This document shows, one piece after another, positions 7,612 through 16,057 of a stretch of DNA of 64,000 bases; position 1 is the first letter of the stretch; each line of letters opens with the position of its first letter. The stretch is from contig CAVVWD010000009.1 of NCBI GenBank assembly GCA_963751835.1, positions 62,001 through 126,000 on the forward strand, read 5' to 3'. A program made the position numbers and the translations under genes. The DNA comes from JACVRW01 sp963751835. GTDB taxonomy: Bacteria > Actinomycetota > Thermoleophilia > Solirubrobacterales > Thermoleophilaceae. Under the pieces are notes generated by a model. It was not told the DNA's origin, made no database searches, and saw only the letters and a list, made by a program, of their open reading frames with translations.

Positions 7612-8994
7612 ATGGCTACCCAGACGCCACAGCAGCCGATCGAGTCCGGCCGCGGCAGTTGCCTCGCGCCGTCTCGCTCGACCGACGCGCCCCTCGATGG
7701 CGCGTCGGACAGGTACGAGCGTCTCTTCCCGGATCTGCCGCCCATCAGCGAAGATGAGGAGCGGCTGCTGGGGCTGGCGGGTCGGGGCAGCATCTGCGAC
7801 GGGGGTGACGGCTGCCCCGACGCCGTCGACGTCGAGGCCGGCTGGCCCCTCTTCGGCCAGCTGATCGCCCACGACATCACGGCCGACCGCAGCCCGTTGG
7901 CACGCCGAGCGGCCGGTGAGCGCACCGAGAACTTCCGCTCGCCACGCGCGGACCTCGAATGCATCTACGGCGACGGTCCGGTCGGCAACCCATTCCTCTA
8001 CCAGCGCGACGACCCCGCCAAGCTGCTGCTCGGCGTGAACGACGCGGGCGAAGAGGCCGACCTTCCGCGCAATCGTGAGGGCATCGCGGTGATCGGCGAT
8101 CCGCGCAATGACGTTCACATCTTTGTCTCGCAGCTCCACCTGGCGGGGCTCCGCTTGCACAACTGCGTGGTCGACCACCTCCGCCGGTCTGCCGCGGTGC
8201 CGGAGTCGGCGATCTTCGACGAGGCGCGGCGCACCGTCTCCTGGCTCCACCAGTGGGTGATCATCAACGACTACCTGCCGCGCCTCGTGGGGCCCGAGCT
8301 GGTCGGCGAGATCGAAACCGAGGGCCCACGCCACTACCGGCCAGGCCCCGCACCGCGGATCCCGCTCGAATTCGCGGACGCTGCCTTCCGCTACGGCCAC
8401 AGCCAGGTCCGCGAGGAGTTCGAGCTCAACTCGCGGTCGGGACGGCTGCGCCTGTTCCCGGACCTGCTCGGCTTCCGGCCGGTCGCCGCCGAGCGCGCCA
8501 TCGAGTGGGACCGGCTCTTCGACGTTCCCGGCCGACCACCGGCGCAGCGCGCGAAGCTGATCGACGGCACGCTGGTCCCCTCCCTGATCGCGCTCCCGCA
8601 TGCGATCACGGGCGAGGTCGAAGTCGAGGCTTATCGCTCGCTCGCCGGCCGCGACCTCCAGCGCGGACACGCGTACGGCCTTCCCTCCGGGGAGAGCGTC
8701 GCGCGTGCGATGGGCGAGACGCCGCTCAGCCCTGACGAGACGGCGCTCGGCCGCGCTGGGTGGAGCGGCGACACACCGCTCTGGCTCTACGTCCTGAGCG
8801 AGGCCAAGCACAGAGGCGACGGCGAGCGGCTCGGACCCGTCGGCGGCCGGATCGTGGCCGAGGTATTGATCGGGATCATAGATGCCGACCCCGCCTCATA
8901 CCGCTCGCGTCAACCCGCTTGGACCCCTCCGCTGCCCGCGCGCGGGGAACGCTTCGAGCTCGCGGACATGCTGATCCCGCTCGCCGAGCACTAG
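7612..8994 (+). CDS. Haem peroxidase family protein (animal-type)
   Basis: A 460-residue protein of the animal haem peroxidase superfamily. WPLFGQLIAHDIT places the distal His at 87. VIGDPRND and LRLHNCVVDHLR (His183-Asn184) match the family's conserved GDxR and His-Asn motifs. The helical C-terminal half carries ELNSRSGRLRLFPDLLG and DLQRGHAYGLPSGE, which fit the conserved late part of the domain. There is no signal peptide. The ATG at 7612 was chosen because the domain starts soon after; the open frame upstream is antisense to the TIR gene. Actinobacterial members are little characterised; H2O2-dependent oxidation or fatty-acid oxygenation are options. It is divergent from the TIR-like gene across 76 bases. 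Confidence 0.85.
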   Translation: MATQTPQQPIESGRGSCLAPSRSTDAPLDGASDRYERLFPDLPPISEDEERLLGLAGRGSICDGGDGCPDAVDVEAGWPLFGQLIAHDITADRSPLARRAAGERTENFRSPRADLECIYGDGPVGNPFLYQRDDPAKLLLGVNDAGEEADLPRNREGIAVIGDPRNDVHIFVSQLHLAGLRLHNCVVDHLRRSAAVPESAIFDEARRTVSWLHQWVIINDYLPRLVGPELVGEIETEGPRHYRPGPAPRIPLEFADAAFRYGHSQVREEFELNSRSGRLRLFPDLLGFRPVAAERAIEWDRLFDVPGRPPAQRAKLIDGTLVPSLIALPHAITGEVEVEAYRSLAGRDLQRGHAYGLPSGESVARAMGETPLSPDETALGRAGWSGDTPLWLYVLSEAKHRGDGERLGPVGGRIVAEVLIGIIDADPASYRSRQPAWTPPLPARGERFELADMLIPLAEH

Positions 8995-9115
8995 CCGAGC
9001 AGAGCGCCGGAAGGGATCGCCGGTGGCGTCGGCCATGGCGTGCCCGCATTGTGGTTCGCGCGACCGTGGGCGGTGGCCGCGCTCGCTGGGCCCGCAGCTT
9101 CTACTGCTGAACGCC

Positions 9116-9535
9116 CTAGTGATTTGGCGACGCGGCCGAGATATCGGCGAGCGGCGGTCCGGCATCACGGTCCTGGGCCAGGTCTCCAAGAGACAGAACA
9201 CCGACGAGCTCTCCGTCCCTGACCACGGGCAGTCGACGGATGCCGTTCTCGCCCATCGCCTGAGCTGCCACCTCCACGCTGTCTCCCGGCTCGAGCGTTC
9301 GCGGACCCGAGCTGCAGACGTCGCCAACCGTCGTCGACTGAGGGTCGCGGCCCTCGGCGATCGCCCGGACGACGATGTCACGGTCCGTGACGATGCCGGC
9401 CACCCGCCCGGCATCGGTCACGATCACGTTGCCGATGTCGCCGTCGCGCATCTCGCGCGCGGCGTCGACGAGGCTGTCGCCGATCTCGATCGTGCGCGGG
9501 TCGCGGGTCATGATCTCCTCGATTGTGCCGGCCAT
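9116..9535 (-). CDS. Tandem CBS domain protein
   Basis: A 139-residue protein made only of two CBS modules (about residues 3-60 and 68-125): IMTRDPRTIEIGDSLVDAA...GDIGNVIV, GIVTDRDIVVR, then RTLEPGDSVEVAAQAM...GIRRLPVV and GVLSLGDLA. CBS pairs bind adenosine nucleotides and sense energy status or regulate a partner enzyme. The ATG follows AAAGGAG by 8 bases. It is cytoplasmic. The partner is not evident from context, since its neighbours are a haem peroxidase and a decayed DUF72 gene. Confidence 0.92.
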   Translation of the reverse strand: MAGTIEEIMTRDPRTIEIGDSLVDAAREMRDGDIGNVIVTDAGRVAGIVTDRDIVVRAIAEGRDPQSTTVGDVCSSGPRTLEPGDSVEVAAQAMGENGIRRLPVVRDGELVGVLSLGDLAQDRDAGPPLADISAASPNH

Positions 9536-9705
9536 CTGGTCGCATCTCCTTTGGTTGCCGCGTCCATCATCCCCAACTCGTTCCGGAAACGCCGCCTGAG
9601 CGAGCGCGCATTGTCGACGGCCACGCCCTCCCTGTCGTTGTTGAAGTACACGAGAACGTCCGCGCGGCGGCGCCTGCGCGATGCGGCGCGCCGATTCCTC
9701 GAGCT
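9508..9705 (-). pseudogene. DUF72 (YecE-like) C-terminal remnant
   Basis: The minus strand encodes DVLVYFNNDREGVAVDNARSLR, the C-terminal signature of DUF72 TIM-barrel proteins (usually YFNND-EG-A--NA--L). Just upstream another frame reads ELEESARRIAQAP, the preceding helix, so a frameshift separates them near 9670. The rest of the roughly 240-residue family protein is absent. The fragment overlaps the start of the CBS gene by 28 bases. Confidence 0.6.
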
Positions 9706-9714
9706 CCGGTGTGT

Positions 9715-9742
9715 GGGTGGCTCGGTCGCTACCGAGCCACCC
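9715..9742. terminator. Perfect 12-bp stem-loop
   Basis: GGGTGGCTCGGT and ACCGAGCCACCC form a perfect 12-bp stem with a 4-base loop. No T-run follows. It stands between the DUF72 remnant and a VOC gene and most likely once terminated one of them; a residual repeat-type hairpin is also possible. Confidence 0.55.
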
Positions 9743-9872
9743 GTCTCACGGGCGCAGGCGGTCAGGCTGGCGAGCGCGCTCGTGCGGGAAGCGGCCGGCT
9801 GACCGCGACTTCGACAGGCCGGCGCATCCGCGTCGAGAGCAGCAGCGACTGGGTGGGGAAGGCGGCTCCGAC

Positions 9873-10250
9873 CTAAGCTCCGAGAGACTCCTGCGCCAGT
9901 CCGAAGGGGCTTCCCTCGGAGTCCTTGCAGATCGCCCATGCCTCTCCCGGGTGGACCACGCTTCCACCGAGTGCCTCGACCCGCTCCAGCGCTTTGGGGA
10001 CGTCGCTGACCGCGAAGTACGGCAGGGAGAAGGAATCGCCGGGGCCGCGCCCACGGGCGTGGACGCCGACGGCGGGGGCTCCCGTGTGCGTTTGCCAGCC
10101 ATCTCCCTCTCCAGCTCGGCGAGCCTCGAGGCTAAGGCCGAGGAGCTCCGCCCAGAAGCGTCGGGCGCGCGCGGGATCGTCGGCGGGAAACTCGATCAGT
10201 GAGAGCGGGGAGCCGGGCACCGCCCGGACGATAACGCCGCTCGTGGCCAC
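9873..10250 (-). CDS. VOC family protein
   Basis: A single-module VOC protein of about 125 residues. It reads SLIEFPADDPARARRFWAELLGLSLE (first beta-alpha unit), PAVGVHARG, FAVSDVPKALERVEALGGSV (second beta-alpha unit) and CKDSEGSPFGLAQ (last strand). The chosen GTG at 10250 gives a short lead before the first strand; the open frame runs further upstream but overlaps the next gene's promoter. There is no strong Shine-Dalgarno. A remnant of a close relative lies at 35719-35934. Substrate unknown: the fold covers dioxygenases, glyoxalases and resistance proteins. Confidence 0.85.
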   Translation of the reverse strand: MATSGVIVRAVPGSPLSLIEFPADDPARARRFWAELLGLSLEARRAGEGDGWQTHTGAPAVGVHARGRGPGDSFSLPYFAVSDVPKALERVEALGGSVVHPGEAWAICKDSEGSPFGLAQESLGA

Positions 10251-10316
10251 CGGCTCATTGCAACTGGGCGCCAGAAAGCTGTAGAAACGTAGGAGAGTCG
10301 GACGGGAGCGGCAGCG

Positions 10317-11978
10317 ATGGAGCCCTACTTCGATCTCGGCACCTACACGCGCGGGACGTCGACGGCCTCGACGAGCGCCCAGACGTGGTTCGACCGCGGG
10401 CTGGTGTGGTCCTACGCGTTCCACCACGAGGAGGCGATCCGGTGTTTCGAGCGCGCGCTCGAGCACGACCCTGGCTTCGCGCTGGCCCACTGGGGTATCG
10501 CCTACGCGATCGGGCCGAACTACAACAAGCAGTGGGAGGCGTTCGACCCGGTCGACCTCGCGGCGTCGCTCGAGAAGGCGTGCGACGAGGTCGCTGCGGC
10601 GCGTGCGTGCGCAGACCGGGCCGCGCCGGTCGAGCGGGCGCTCGTCGAGGCGCTCGCGAGCCGCTACCAGGCAAACGACCCCTCAGCCGACCTCGTCGCA
10701 TGGAACGGCGACTACGCCGAGGCGATGCGTCACGTGTATCGCGCGTATCCCGACGAGCTCGACGTCGCGGCGCTCTTCGCCGACGCGCTGATGAACCTCA
10801 CGCCGTGGGAGCTGTGGGATCGTTACACAGGCCTGCCGTCCGAGGGCGCGGCGACGCTCGAGGCCAAGGAGGTGCTCGAGCGTGCCCTGGAGCAGCCCGG
10901 GGGCCGCTCGCACCCCGGACTCCCGCATCTCTACGTGCATCTGATGGAGATGTCGCCGTTCCCCGAGCAGGCGCTGCCGGTCGCCGACGAGCTGCGCTCG
11001 CTCGTCCCGGACGCCGGCCACCTCGTGCACATGCCGACGCACATCGACGTGCTGTGCGGCGACTACAAGAGCACGCTCGAGTGGAACCTGCGCGCAATCG
11101 AGGTCAACGAGAAGTACGTCGCGCGCGAGGGCCGGGTCGGGTTCTATGCGCTTTACCACGCGCACGACCGCCACTTCGCGATCTACGGGGCGATGTTCCT
11201 CGGCCGGTCGCAGGTCGCGCTTGGCGTCGCCGCCGGCCTCGAGGCCTCGCTGCCCGAGGAGCTGCTGCGGATCGAGCAGCCGCCGATGGCCGACTACCTC
11301 GAGGCGTTCATCCCCATGCGCCTGCACGTGCTCATCCGCTTCGGGATGTGGGAGGACATCCTCGCGCTGCCGCTGCCGGACGACCCCGGGCTCTACTGCA
11401 CCACGACGGCGATGACGCATTACGCGCAGGGCGTCGCGTACGCTGCGACCGGGCGGATGGAGGAGGCCGAGGCGACGCGCGACGCGTTCCTCGCCGCCGT
11501 CGCGCGCGTTCCCGACTCGCGCTACCTGTTCAACAACACGTGCCAGGACATCCTCGCCGTCGCCGGGGCGATGCTCGACGGCGAGCTCGAGTACCGGCGC
11601 GGCGAGTTCGACGCGGCGTTCGAGCACCTGCGCCGGGCGATCGCGCTCGACGACGCGCTCCCGTACGACGAACCGTGGGGCTGGATGCAGCCCACACGCC
11701 ACGCCTGCGGTGCGCTGCTGCTCGAGCAGGGTCGGGTCGAGGAGGCCGAGACCGTCTACGCCGAAGACCTGGGCTACGACCCATCGATCCCGCGCTCGTC
11801 TTGGCACCCCGGGAACGTGTGGAGCCTGCACGGCTACCACGAGTGCCTCGTTCGGCTGGGGAAGCCCGAGCCGGCACGGATCGTCAAACGGCAGCTCGAC
11901 ATCGCCCTCGCCCGCGCCGACGTCCCAATCAAGTCGTCATGCTTCTGCCGCAAGACGCACCACGCGGCGGTCGCCTAG
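10317..11978 (+). CDS. Large TPR-fold protein
   Basis: A 553-residue, all-helical protein with TPR signatures: FHHEEAIRCFERALEHDPGFALAHWGIAYAIG near residues 36-67, YAQGVAYAATGRMEEAEATRDAF and EYRRGEFDAAFEHLRRAIALDD later, and LLEQGRVEEAETVYAEDL near the C-terminus. Conserved patches HLVHMPTHI and FNNTCQD and a final CFCRKTHH (two Cys, two His) suggest more than a scaffold. I remember this as a widespread uncharacterised actinobacterial TPR family, without a known function. There is no signal peptide or membrane segment. It stands alone, convergent with an AraC gene. Confidence 0.85.
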   Translation: MEPYFDLGTYTRGTSTASTSAQTWFDRGLVWSYAFHHEEAIRCFERALEHDPGFALAHWGIAYAIGPNYNKQWEAFDPVDLAASLEKACDEVAAARACADRAAPVERALVEALASRYQANDPSADLVAWNGDYAEAMRHVYRAYPDELDVAALFADALMNLTPWELWDRYTGLPSEGAATLEAKEVLERALEQPGGRSHPGLPHLYVHLMEMSPFPEQALPVADELRSLVPDAGHLVHMPTHIDVLCGDYKSTLEWNLRAIEVNEKYVAREGRVGFYALYHAHDRHFAIYGAMFLGRSQVALGVAAGLEASLPEELLRIEQPPMADYLEAFIPMRLHVLIRFGMWEDILALPLPDDPGLYCTTTAMTHYAQGVAYAATGRMEEAEATRDAFLAAVARVPDSRYLFNNTCQDILAVAGAMLDGELEYRRGEFDAAFEHLRRAIALDDALPYDEPWGWMQPTRHACGALLLEQGRVEEAETVYAEDLGYDPSIPRSSWHPGNVWSLHGYHECLVRLGKPEPARIVKRQLDIALARADVPIKSSCFCRKTHHAAVA

Positions 11979-12052
11979 ATGGAGACCCTGAGGACGTGGT
12001 TCATCCGGGCGCGCCGCACCGCTTGCGTGTCGTCTCTATGAAGAAGGGTCGC

Positions 12053-12985
12053 TTAGGCGGCGGTCGCCTCTGCGCGCAGACGCGCCGCGTCGCGGCCCGG
12101 TGGAAGGCCGAACTTGCGACGGTATTCGCGATTGAACTGCGAAGCGCTGTCGTATCCCACGCGGTAGCCGATCGTCGCGACGTCGTCGACGCCGGTCATC
12201 AGCATGAGGCGCGAGCGCTGGAGCCGGATCTGCTTTTGGAACTGGATCGGGCTGAAGCCGGTCACGGCCTGGAAGTTGCGATGGAACGCGGATGTGCTCA
12301 TCCCGCACGATCGGGCCAGGTCGTCGACGCGGAAGGGCTCGCTGTAGCGCGCGGTGATCCGACGAACCGCCCGGCTGACGAGAGTGAGGCCGCTGTCGGC
12401 CAAGCCGAGCTGGCGCACGGTCTCGCCAACCGGTCCGGTGATAAGCCGCCACAGGATCTCGTGCTTGATCATCGGCGCAAGGACGCCCCGGTCACGTGGG
12501 CTATCGAGGAGACGCAGAAGGCGGACAACGGCATCGAGCAGCTCGCTCGAGGCGTCGCCAACGCCGAGGGCGGATGGCGCAGCTCCGCCTGGCGATCCAC
12601 GTGGCGGCAGCGGGGCGCCGTGGTCCGCCGCGTCAAGGAGCACTGAAGCGACCGTCGAGGGCTCGAGGACTAGGCCGAATCCGAGCGCCGGCTCGGCTTT
12701 GCTGGCGCACCAGTAGCTGCCGGTGATCGGCAGGTCGAGCGATGCCACGAGGTACTGGCCGGCGCGGTACTCGTAGACGCGCTCGCCCAACGCGAGCCGC
12801 TTGCCGCCCTGGGCTATGACGGCGAAAACCGTCCCAGAGGTCGGGGCCACCGCCTCGACATTCTGGGTCACGGACGAGACCAATACGCCCTCGATCGCTG
12901 TCTGCACGATTCCGTCGGCGGCCGTCGCCTCACCGGACGCCACGTGACGGGTGATCAGCCTCTGCAGCTCCTCGAGCTGAGCCAT
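12053..12985 (-). CDS. AraC family regulator with AraC_N cupin-like sensor
   Basis: A cytoplasmic transcription factor of 310 residues. The N-terminal two-thirds is the AraC_N-type sensor (VSSVTQNVEAVAPTSGTVFAVIAQGGKRLALGE, YEYRAGQYLVASLDLPITG). The C-terminal HTH pair starts near 205: DDLARSCGMSTSAFHRNFQAVTGFSPIQFQKQIRLQ and VATIGYRVGYDSASQFNREYRRKFG. The ATG at 12985 is preferred because MAQLEELQRLI is the usual family start; an upstream in-frame ATG at 13036 lies in the divergent promoter. It faces a DHA2 exporter across 137 bases and probably activates it. Many AraC_N regulators control drug-efflux or oxidoreductase genes. Confidence 0.92.
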   Translation of the reverse strand: MAQLEELQRLITRHVASGEATAADGIVQTAIEGVLVSSVTQNVEAVAPTSGTVFAVIAQGGKRLALGERVYEYRAGQYLVASLDLPITGSYWCASKAEPALGFGLVLEPSTVASVLLDAADHGAPLPPRGSPGGAAPSALGVGDASSELLDAVVRLLRLLDSPRDRGVLAPMIKHEILWRLITGPVGETVRQLGLADSGLTLVSRAVRRITARYSEPFRVDDLARSCGMSTSAFHRNFQAVTGFSPIQFQKQIRLQRSRLMLMTGVDDVATIGYRVGYDSASQFNREYRRKFGLPPGRDAARLRAEATAA

Positions 12986-13122
12986 CGGCAGGAATGTACA
13001 CCCGGTTGCGCACGAGCGGGGGCTCCACCGAGGCATGCAGCCCTATGTCGAGCAGGATCGTGCAATTACGCGGTGCTTCTGTTCTAACTCTCCCCGGCTG
13101 TTCAGTGATTCGCTGCGTAGCT

Positions 13123-14610
13123 ATGACAACCACCATCTCCCAAGAAGCAGCAAACGCCCCCGACTCCCGCCGCTGGTGGGCGCTCGCGGTGCTGGTGATG
13201 GCCCAGTTCGTGACGATCCTGGACGCTGCGATCGTCAACGTCGCGCTGCCGTCGATCCAGGCGGATCTCGGCTTCTCGCAGGAGGACCTGCAATGGGTGG
13301 TGACGGCGTACACGATCCTCTTCGGTGGCGCGCTTCTGCTCGGCGGGCGGCTGGCCGATCTCCTCGGTCGGCGGCGCCTATTCGTCGCCGGCATGGCGGT
13401 GTTCACCGTCGCTTCGCTGTTCAACGGCCTGGCGTGGAACGACACCGCGCTCATCGTCGGCCGGGCGATCCAGGGTCTGGGCGCGGCGCTGCTCGTGCCG
13501 GCGGCGCTCTCGGTACTCGTGACCATCTTTCCGGAGGGCCGCGAGCGCAACCGGGCCCTTGGCATCTGGGCCGCAGCGACAGCCGGAGGCGGCTCGTTCG
13601 GACTGCTGCTCGGTGGCGTGCTGACCGACGCGCTCAGCTGGGAGTGGATCTTCTTCATCAACATCCCGATCGGCGCGCTCGTGATCGGGCTCACGCCCTT
13701 GTTCCTGTCCGAGAGTCGCGCGGACTTGGCCGAGCGCCGGCTCGACTTCACGGGCGCGGCGTCGATCACCGGAGGGCTCATGCTGCTCGTCTATGCGCTG
13801 ACCCGGGCCGCCGAGACCAGCTGGACCGCGACCGAGACGATCGTCCTCCTGGCAGCATCGGTCGGGCTGATCGTGGCCTTCGTGTTCATCGAGGCGCGCG
13901 CGGCGGCACCGCTTCTGCCCCTGCGGATCTTTCGCCTGCGCTCGCTGACCGCATCGAACCTGAGCGGCGTGTTCTCCGGCGTCAGCTTCGTGGTCTTCTT
14001 CCTGGGCTCGCTGTATGCCCAGCTGGTGCTCGGATACTCGGCGATCGAGACCGGCGCCGCTTTCCTCGCCGCATCGCTGTCGATCGTTTTGGGATCGGGC
14101 ATCGCGCAGTGGCTCATCGGCAGGGTCGGAGTGCGGCCGGTGGTTCCGACCGGCTTTGCGCTCGCCACTGTCGGGCTCGTCCTCCTCGCGCAGGCGCCCG
14201 TCGATGGTGACTACTTCGTCGACCTGTTCCCGGCCTTCGTCGTCTTCGGACTGGGGATGTCGTTCGCCTTCGTCGGTCAGCAGATCGGGGCGCAGCTCGG
14301 TGTTGAGCCGGCCGATGCCGGAATCGCCTCCGGACTGATAAACACCAGCCAGCAGGTTGGCGGGGCGATCGCGGTCGCCGTCGGGACCACCATCGCGGCA
14401 ACCGCGACCGAGAGCTACGCCGAGGGCAATCCGGGCACGACCGCACTTAGCAAAGCGGCGCTGACCCACGGCTACGAGGTGGCCTACTACGTGTTCGCCG
14501 CGGTGACGGCGATCGCCGCGGTCGTGACAGCACTGTTGCTCGAATCCAAGGCGTCGCAGGCGCAACCCGCGCCGATGGCGGACGAGGTCCCGGAGCCGGG
14601 GGCAGCCTGA
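13123..14610 (+). CDS. DHA2-type MFS drug exporter
   Basis: A 14-helix proton-driven multidrug exporter of the inner membrane, 495 residues. Family motifs are clear: helix 1 with TILDAAIVNVALPSIQ, GGRLADLLGRRRLF (motif A), RAIQGLGAALLVPAALS (motif B), WEWIFFINIPIG (motif C region) and a closing helix before a Pro-rich tail. The ATG at 13123 begins just before the first helix. Expression is probably set by the divergent AraC regulator. Substrates cannot be inferred. Two other DHA2 exporters in the window (29564 and 43747) share the architecture but sit with different regulators. Confidence 0.93.
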   Translation: MTTTISQEAANAPDSRRWWALAVLVMAQFVTILDAAIVNVALPSIQADLGFSQEDLQWVVTAYTILFGGALLLGGRLADLLGRRRLFVAGMAVFTVASLFNGLAWNDTALIVGRAIQGLGAALLVPAALSVLVTIFPEGRERNRALGIWAAATAGGGSFGLLLGGVLTDALSWEWIFFINIPIGALVIGLTPLFLSESRADLAERRLDFTGAASITGGLMLLVYALTRAAETSWTATETIVLLAASVGLIVAFVFIEARAAAPLLPLRIFRLRSLTASNLSGVFSGVSFVVFFLGSLYAQLVLGYSAIETGAAFLAASLSIVLGSGIAQWLIGRVGVRPVVPTGFALATVGLVLLAQAPVDGDYFVDLFPAFVVFGLGMSFAFVGQQIGAQLGVEPADAGIASGLINTSQQVGGAIAVAVGTTIAATATESYAEGNPGTTALSKAALTHGYEVAYYVFAAVTAIAAVVTALLLESKASQAQPAPMADEVPEPGAA

Positions 14611-14782
14611 CGACGAGCAGCGAGCACGGCCCCCTAGGCAGCGTGCCCGCAGGAGGTTCCGCTTCCGAGATGTCGGTGCGGCGCCGGCAATGGCCGTACG
14701 ATCGCTTGGAGCACGACGATGAGTTCTCGTCTCGCGATCGGTCACTAACGGCGAAGCACACGGCAGAAGGAAGGAGAGCCCG

Positions 14783-14857
14783 ATGTCGAGCCTAAGGGTG
14801 GACCTCATCACCGATCATCGTGGGTCGCTCCGGCCCGACGGTCTGAAGTCATGCTGA
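14783..14857 (+). CDS. 24-codon ORF overlapping the start of the RibD-like gene
   Basis: A short frame starts at an ATG preceded by AAGGAAGGAG, the best Shine-Dalgarno in this stretch. It ends at TGA 14855-14857, overlapping the next gene's ATG (ATGCTGA). The downstream ATG itself has only a weak site. The peptide begins SSLRVDLITDHRG, which looks faintly like the first strand of RibD-type reductases. It is either a translational-coupling leader or the fossil of a duplicated gene start. Confidence 0.4.
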   Translation: MSSLRVDLITDHRGSLRPDGLKSC

Positions 14858-15414
14858 TCTACTCGATGAGCGTTTCGGTGGACGGCTTCATAGCCGACCG
14901 CGAGGGCGCGTTCGGGTGGACGGTCCCTAGCGACGACCTGTTTCGCTTTCACACTGCGCTGGTACGCGAGCTCGGCGGGTATCTCCTCGGCCGCAGGCTC
15001 TACGAGACGATGCAGGTGTGGGAGACGGATCCGTCGCTGCGCGACGACGAGCCCGGGGCCGCGTTCGCCGATGTCTGGTGCGCGATCCCGAAGATCGTCT
15101 TCAGCCGTACGCTCGACAGCGTCCAGGGAAATGCCCGGCTCGCCGAGGCCTCAGTGGCCGAGGAGGCCGCCGCGGCGCTCGACGCGACCGACAAGGACGT
15201 CTCGATCGGCGGCGCCGGCCTGGCCGCGGCGGCTATCGAGCTCGGCCTCGTCGACGAGCTGCGCATGTTCCGCTATCCGGTCGTCATCGGTGGCGGCACG
15301 CCGTTCCTGCCGCCGGTCACCGAAAACGTCCCGCTCGACCTGATCGAGACCAGGACGTTCGGCTCGCGCGTGATCTACGAGCGCTACCGGCGCATTCGCG
15401 ATGACTCGGACTGA
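14851..15414 (+). CDS. RibD-C/dihydrofolate-reductase-like family protein
   Basis: An NADPH-binding reductase fold of 187 residues. It reads LIYSMSVSVDGFIAD at the N-terminus, LGRRLYETM, a VFSRTLDSV strand, then SIGGAGLAAAAIELGLVDELRMFRYPVVIGGGTPFLPP. This is the standard course of the RibD C-terminal domain family, where the SIGGAGL segment holds the nucleotide. Stand-alone members are mostly uncharacterised. A 24-codon ORF with a strong ribosome site overlaps its start. A homologous but distinct gene begins at 63755 (both share GW-VPSD-LF and ETM). Confidence 0.9.
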   Translation: MLIYSMSVSVDGFIADREGAFGWTVPSDDLFRFHTALVRELGGYLLGRRLYETMQVWETDPSLRDDEPGAAFADVWCAIPKIVFSRTLDSVQGNARLAEASVAEEAAAALDATDKDVSIGGAGLAAAAIELGLVDELRMFRYPVVIGGGTPFLPPVTENVPLDLIETRTFGSRVIYERYRRIRDDSD

Positions 15415-15649
15415 CACCGCTTAGGACACAATGCGAGCGCGCCGCTCGCTGCCCGTCGCGCGCCTGAGTTGGACGAGTGGGAGGAGCACGGCGAGCGCGT
15501 CGGGCCGGTCCAGAAGCGCCACGTTGCGCGCGGGGATGAGCCGACTCGAGGACGGGCGCGCACACACGGTCAGGCTGCGAGCCGTATTCCATCCCCTGAT
15601 AGGAGGCCCAATGTCTCTTCGCTTCACCCAGGCCGATAGGAGTTCCACG

Positions 15650-15910
15650 ATGACCGTTCCACGACAGCGACTGCGAAAGGCGGTGGCGGCCTTGTTCGCC
15701 GGCGCCCTGCTGGCCGCTGGGGCCGCGGCCACCGCACCGGCCGACGCCCAGGCCGCGGTAGACCCCGGCGTGTGCAAGATGGGAATCTCCCTCGCGAACG
15801 GCTACTACGACAGGGGAGACATTAGGACAGCCAATAACATCATCTTGAACCTGGTCGACATGGGCTGCGCGGACAACTCCGGCGCCTCAGGTGCCACGCT
15901 CGCGGACTAG
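15650..15910 (+). CDS. Small secreted protein
   Basis: An 86-residue product with a textbook signal peptide: a basic start (PRQRLRK), a hydrophobic core (AALFAGALLAAGAAATA) and an AxA site (ADA or AQA). The mature chain is about 50 residues with two Cys (VDPGVCKMGI and DMGCADN) that could pair. Two in-frame ATGs each have a good Shine-Dalgarno (GATAGGAGGCCC before 15611, GATAGGAG before 15650). The later one gives the more normal n-region. I do not recognise the mature sequence. The 195 bases upstream hold nothing I can identify. Confidence 0.6.
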   Translation: MTVPRQRLRKAVAALFAGALLAAGAAATAPADAQAAVDPGVCKMGISLANGYYDRGDIRTANNIILNLVDMGCADNSGASGATLAD

Positions 15911-15931
15911 GACGAGGCGGAGCGGGAACCT

Positions 15932-15953
15932 CGTAGACCATCCGTAGACCATC
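15932..15953. repeat. Tandem 11-bp direct repeat
   Basis: CGTAGACCATC occurs twice back to back, just after the small secreted-protein gene. Two copies only; it may be slippage or a minor binding site. Confidence 0.5.
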
Positions 15954-16057
15954 GCGGGCGCACGGACGGGCGAGATTCCGTCCTAACGAACTCATATCCG
16001 TCGATTTCTACTCGACGTCCGAGCCGCACACATCGGCGGATTCTCGGTACGTGTGGA

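Noticed and set aside
6615..8994. TIR-like gene plus haem peroxidase as a defence operon
   Set aside because: The two are divergent, not co-directional, and no cyclase, ubiquitin-like or protease gene lies near; only the TIR protein alone is proposed.
9023..9110. CPHCGSRDRGRW peptide as a zinc-ribbon gene start
   Set aside because: Only a dozen residues look zinc-ribbon-like and no domain follows; the frame then runs antisense to the CBS gene.
10385..12646. 753-codon plus-strand frame overlapping the TPR and AraC genes
   Set aside because: Arg/Ala/Pro/Gly-rich shadow frame; both true genes are clearly recognised in other frames.
15932..15953. Tandem 11-bp repeat as an attachment site
   Set aside because: No integrase, tRNA or element boundary is nearby; two short tandem copies are easily produced by slippage.
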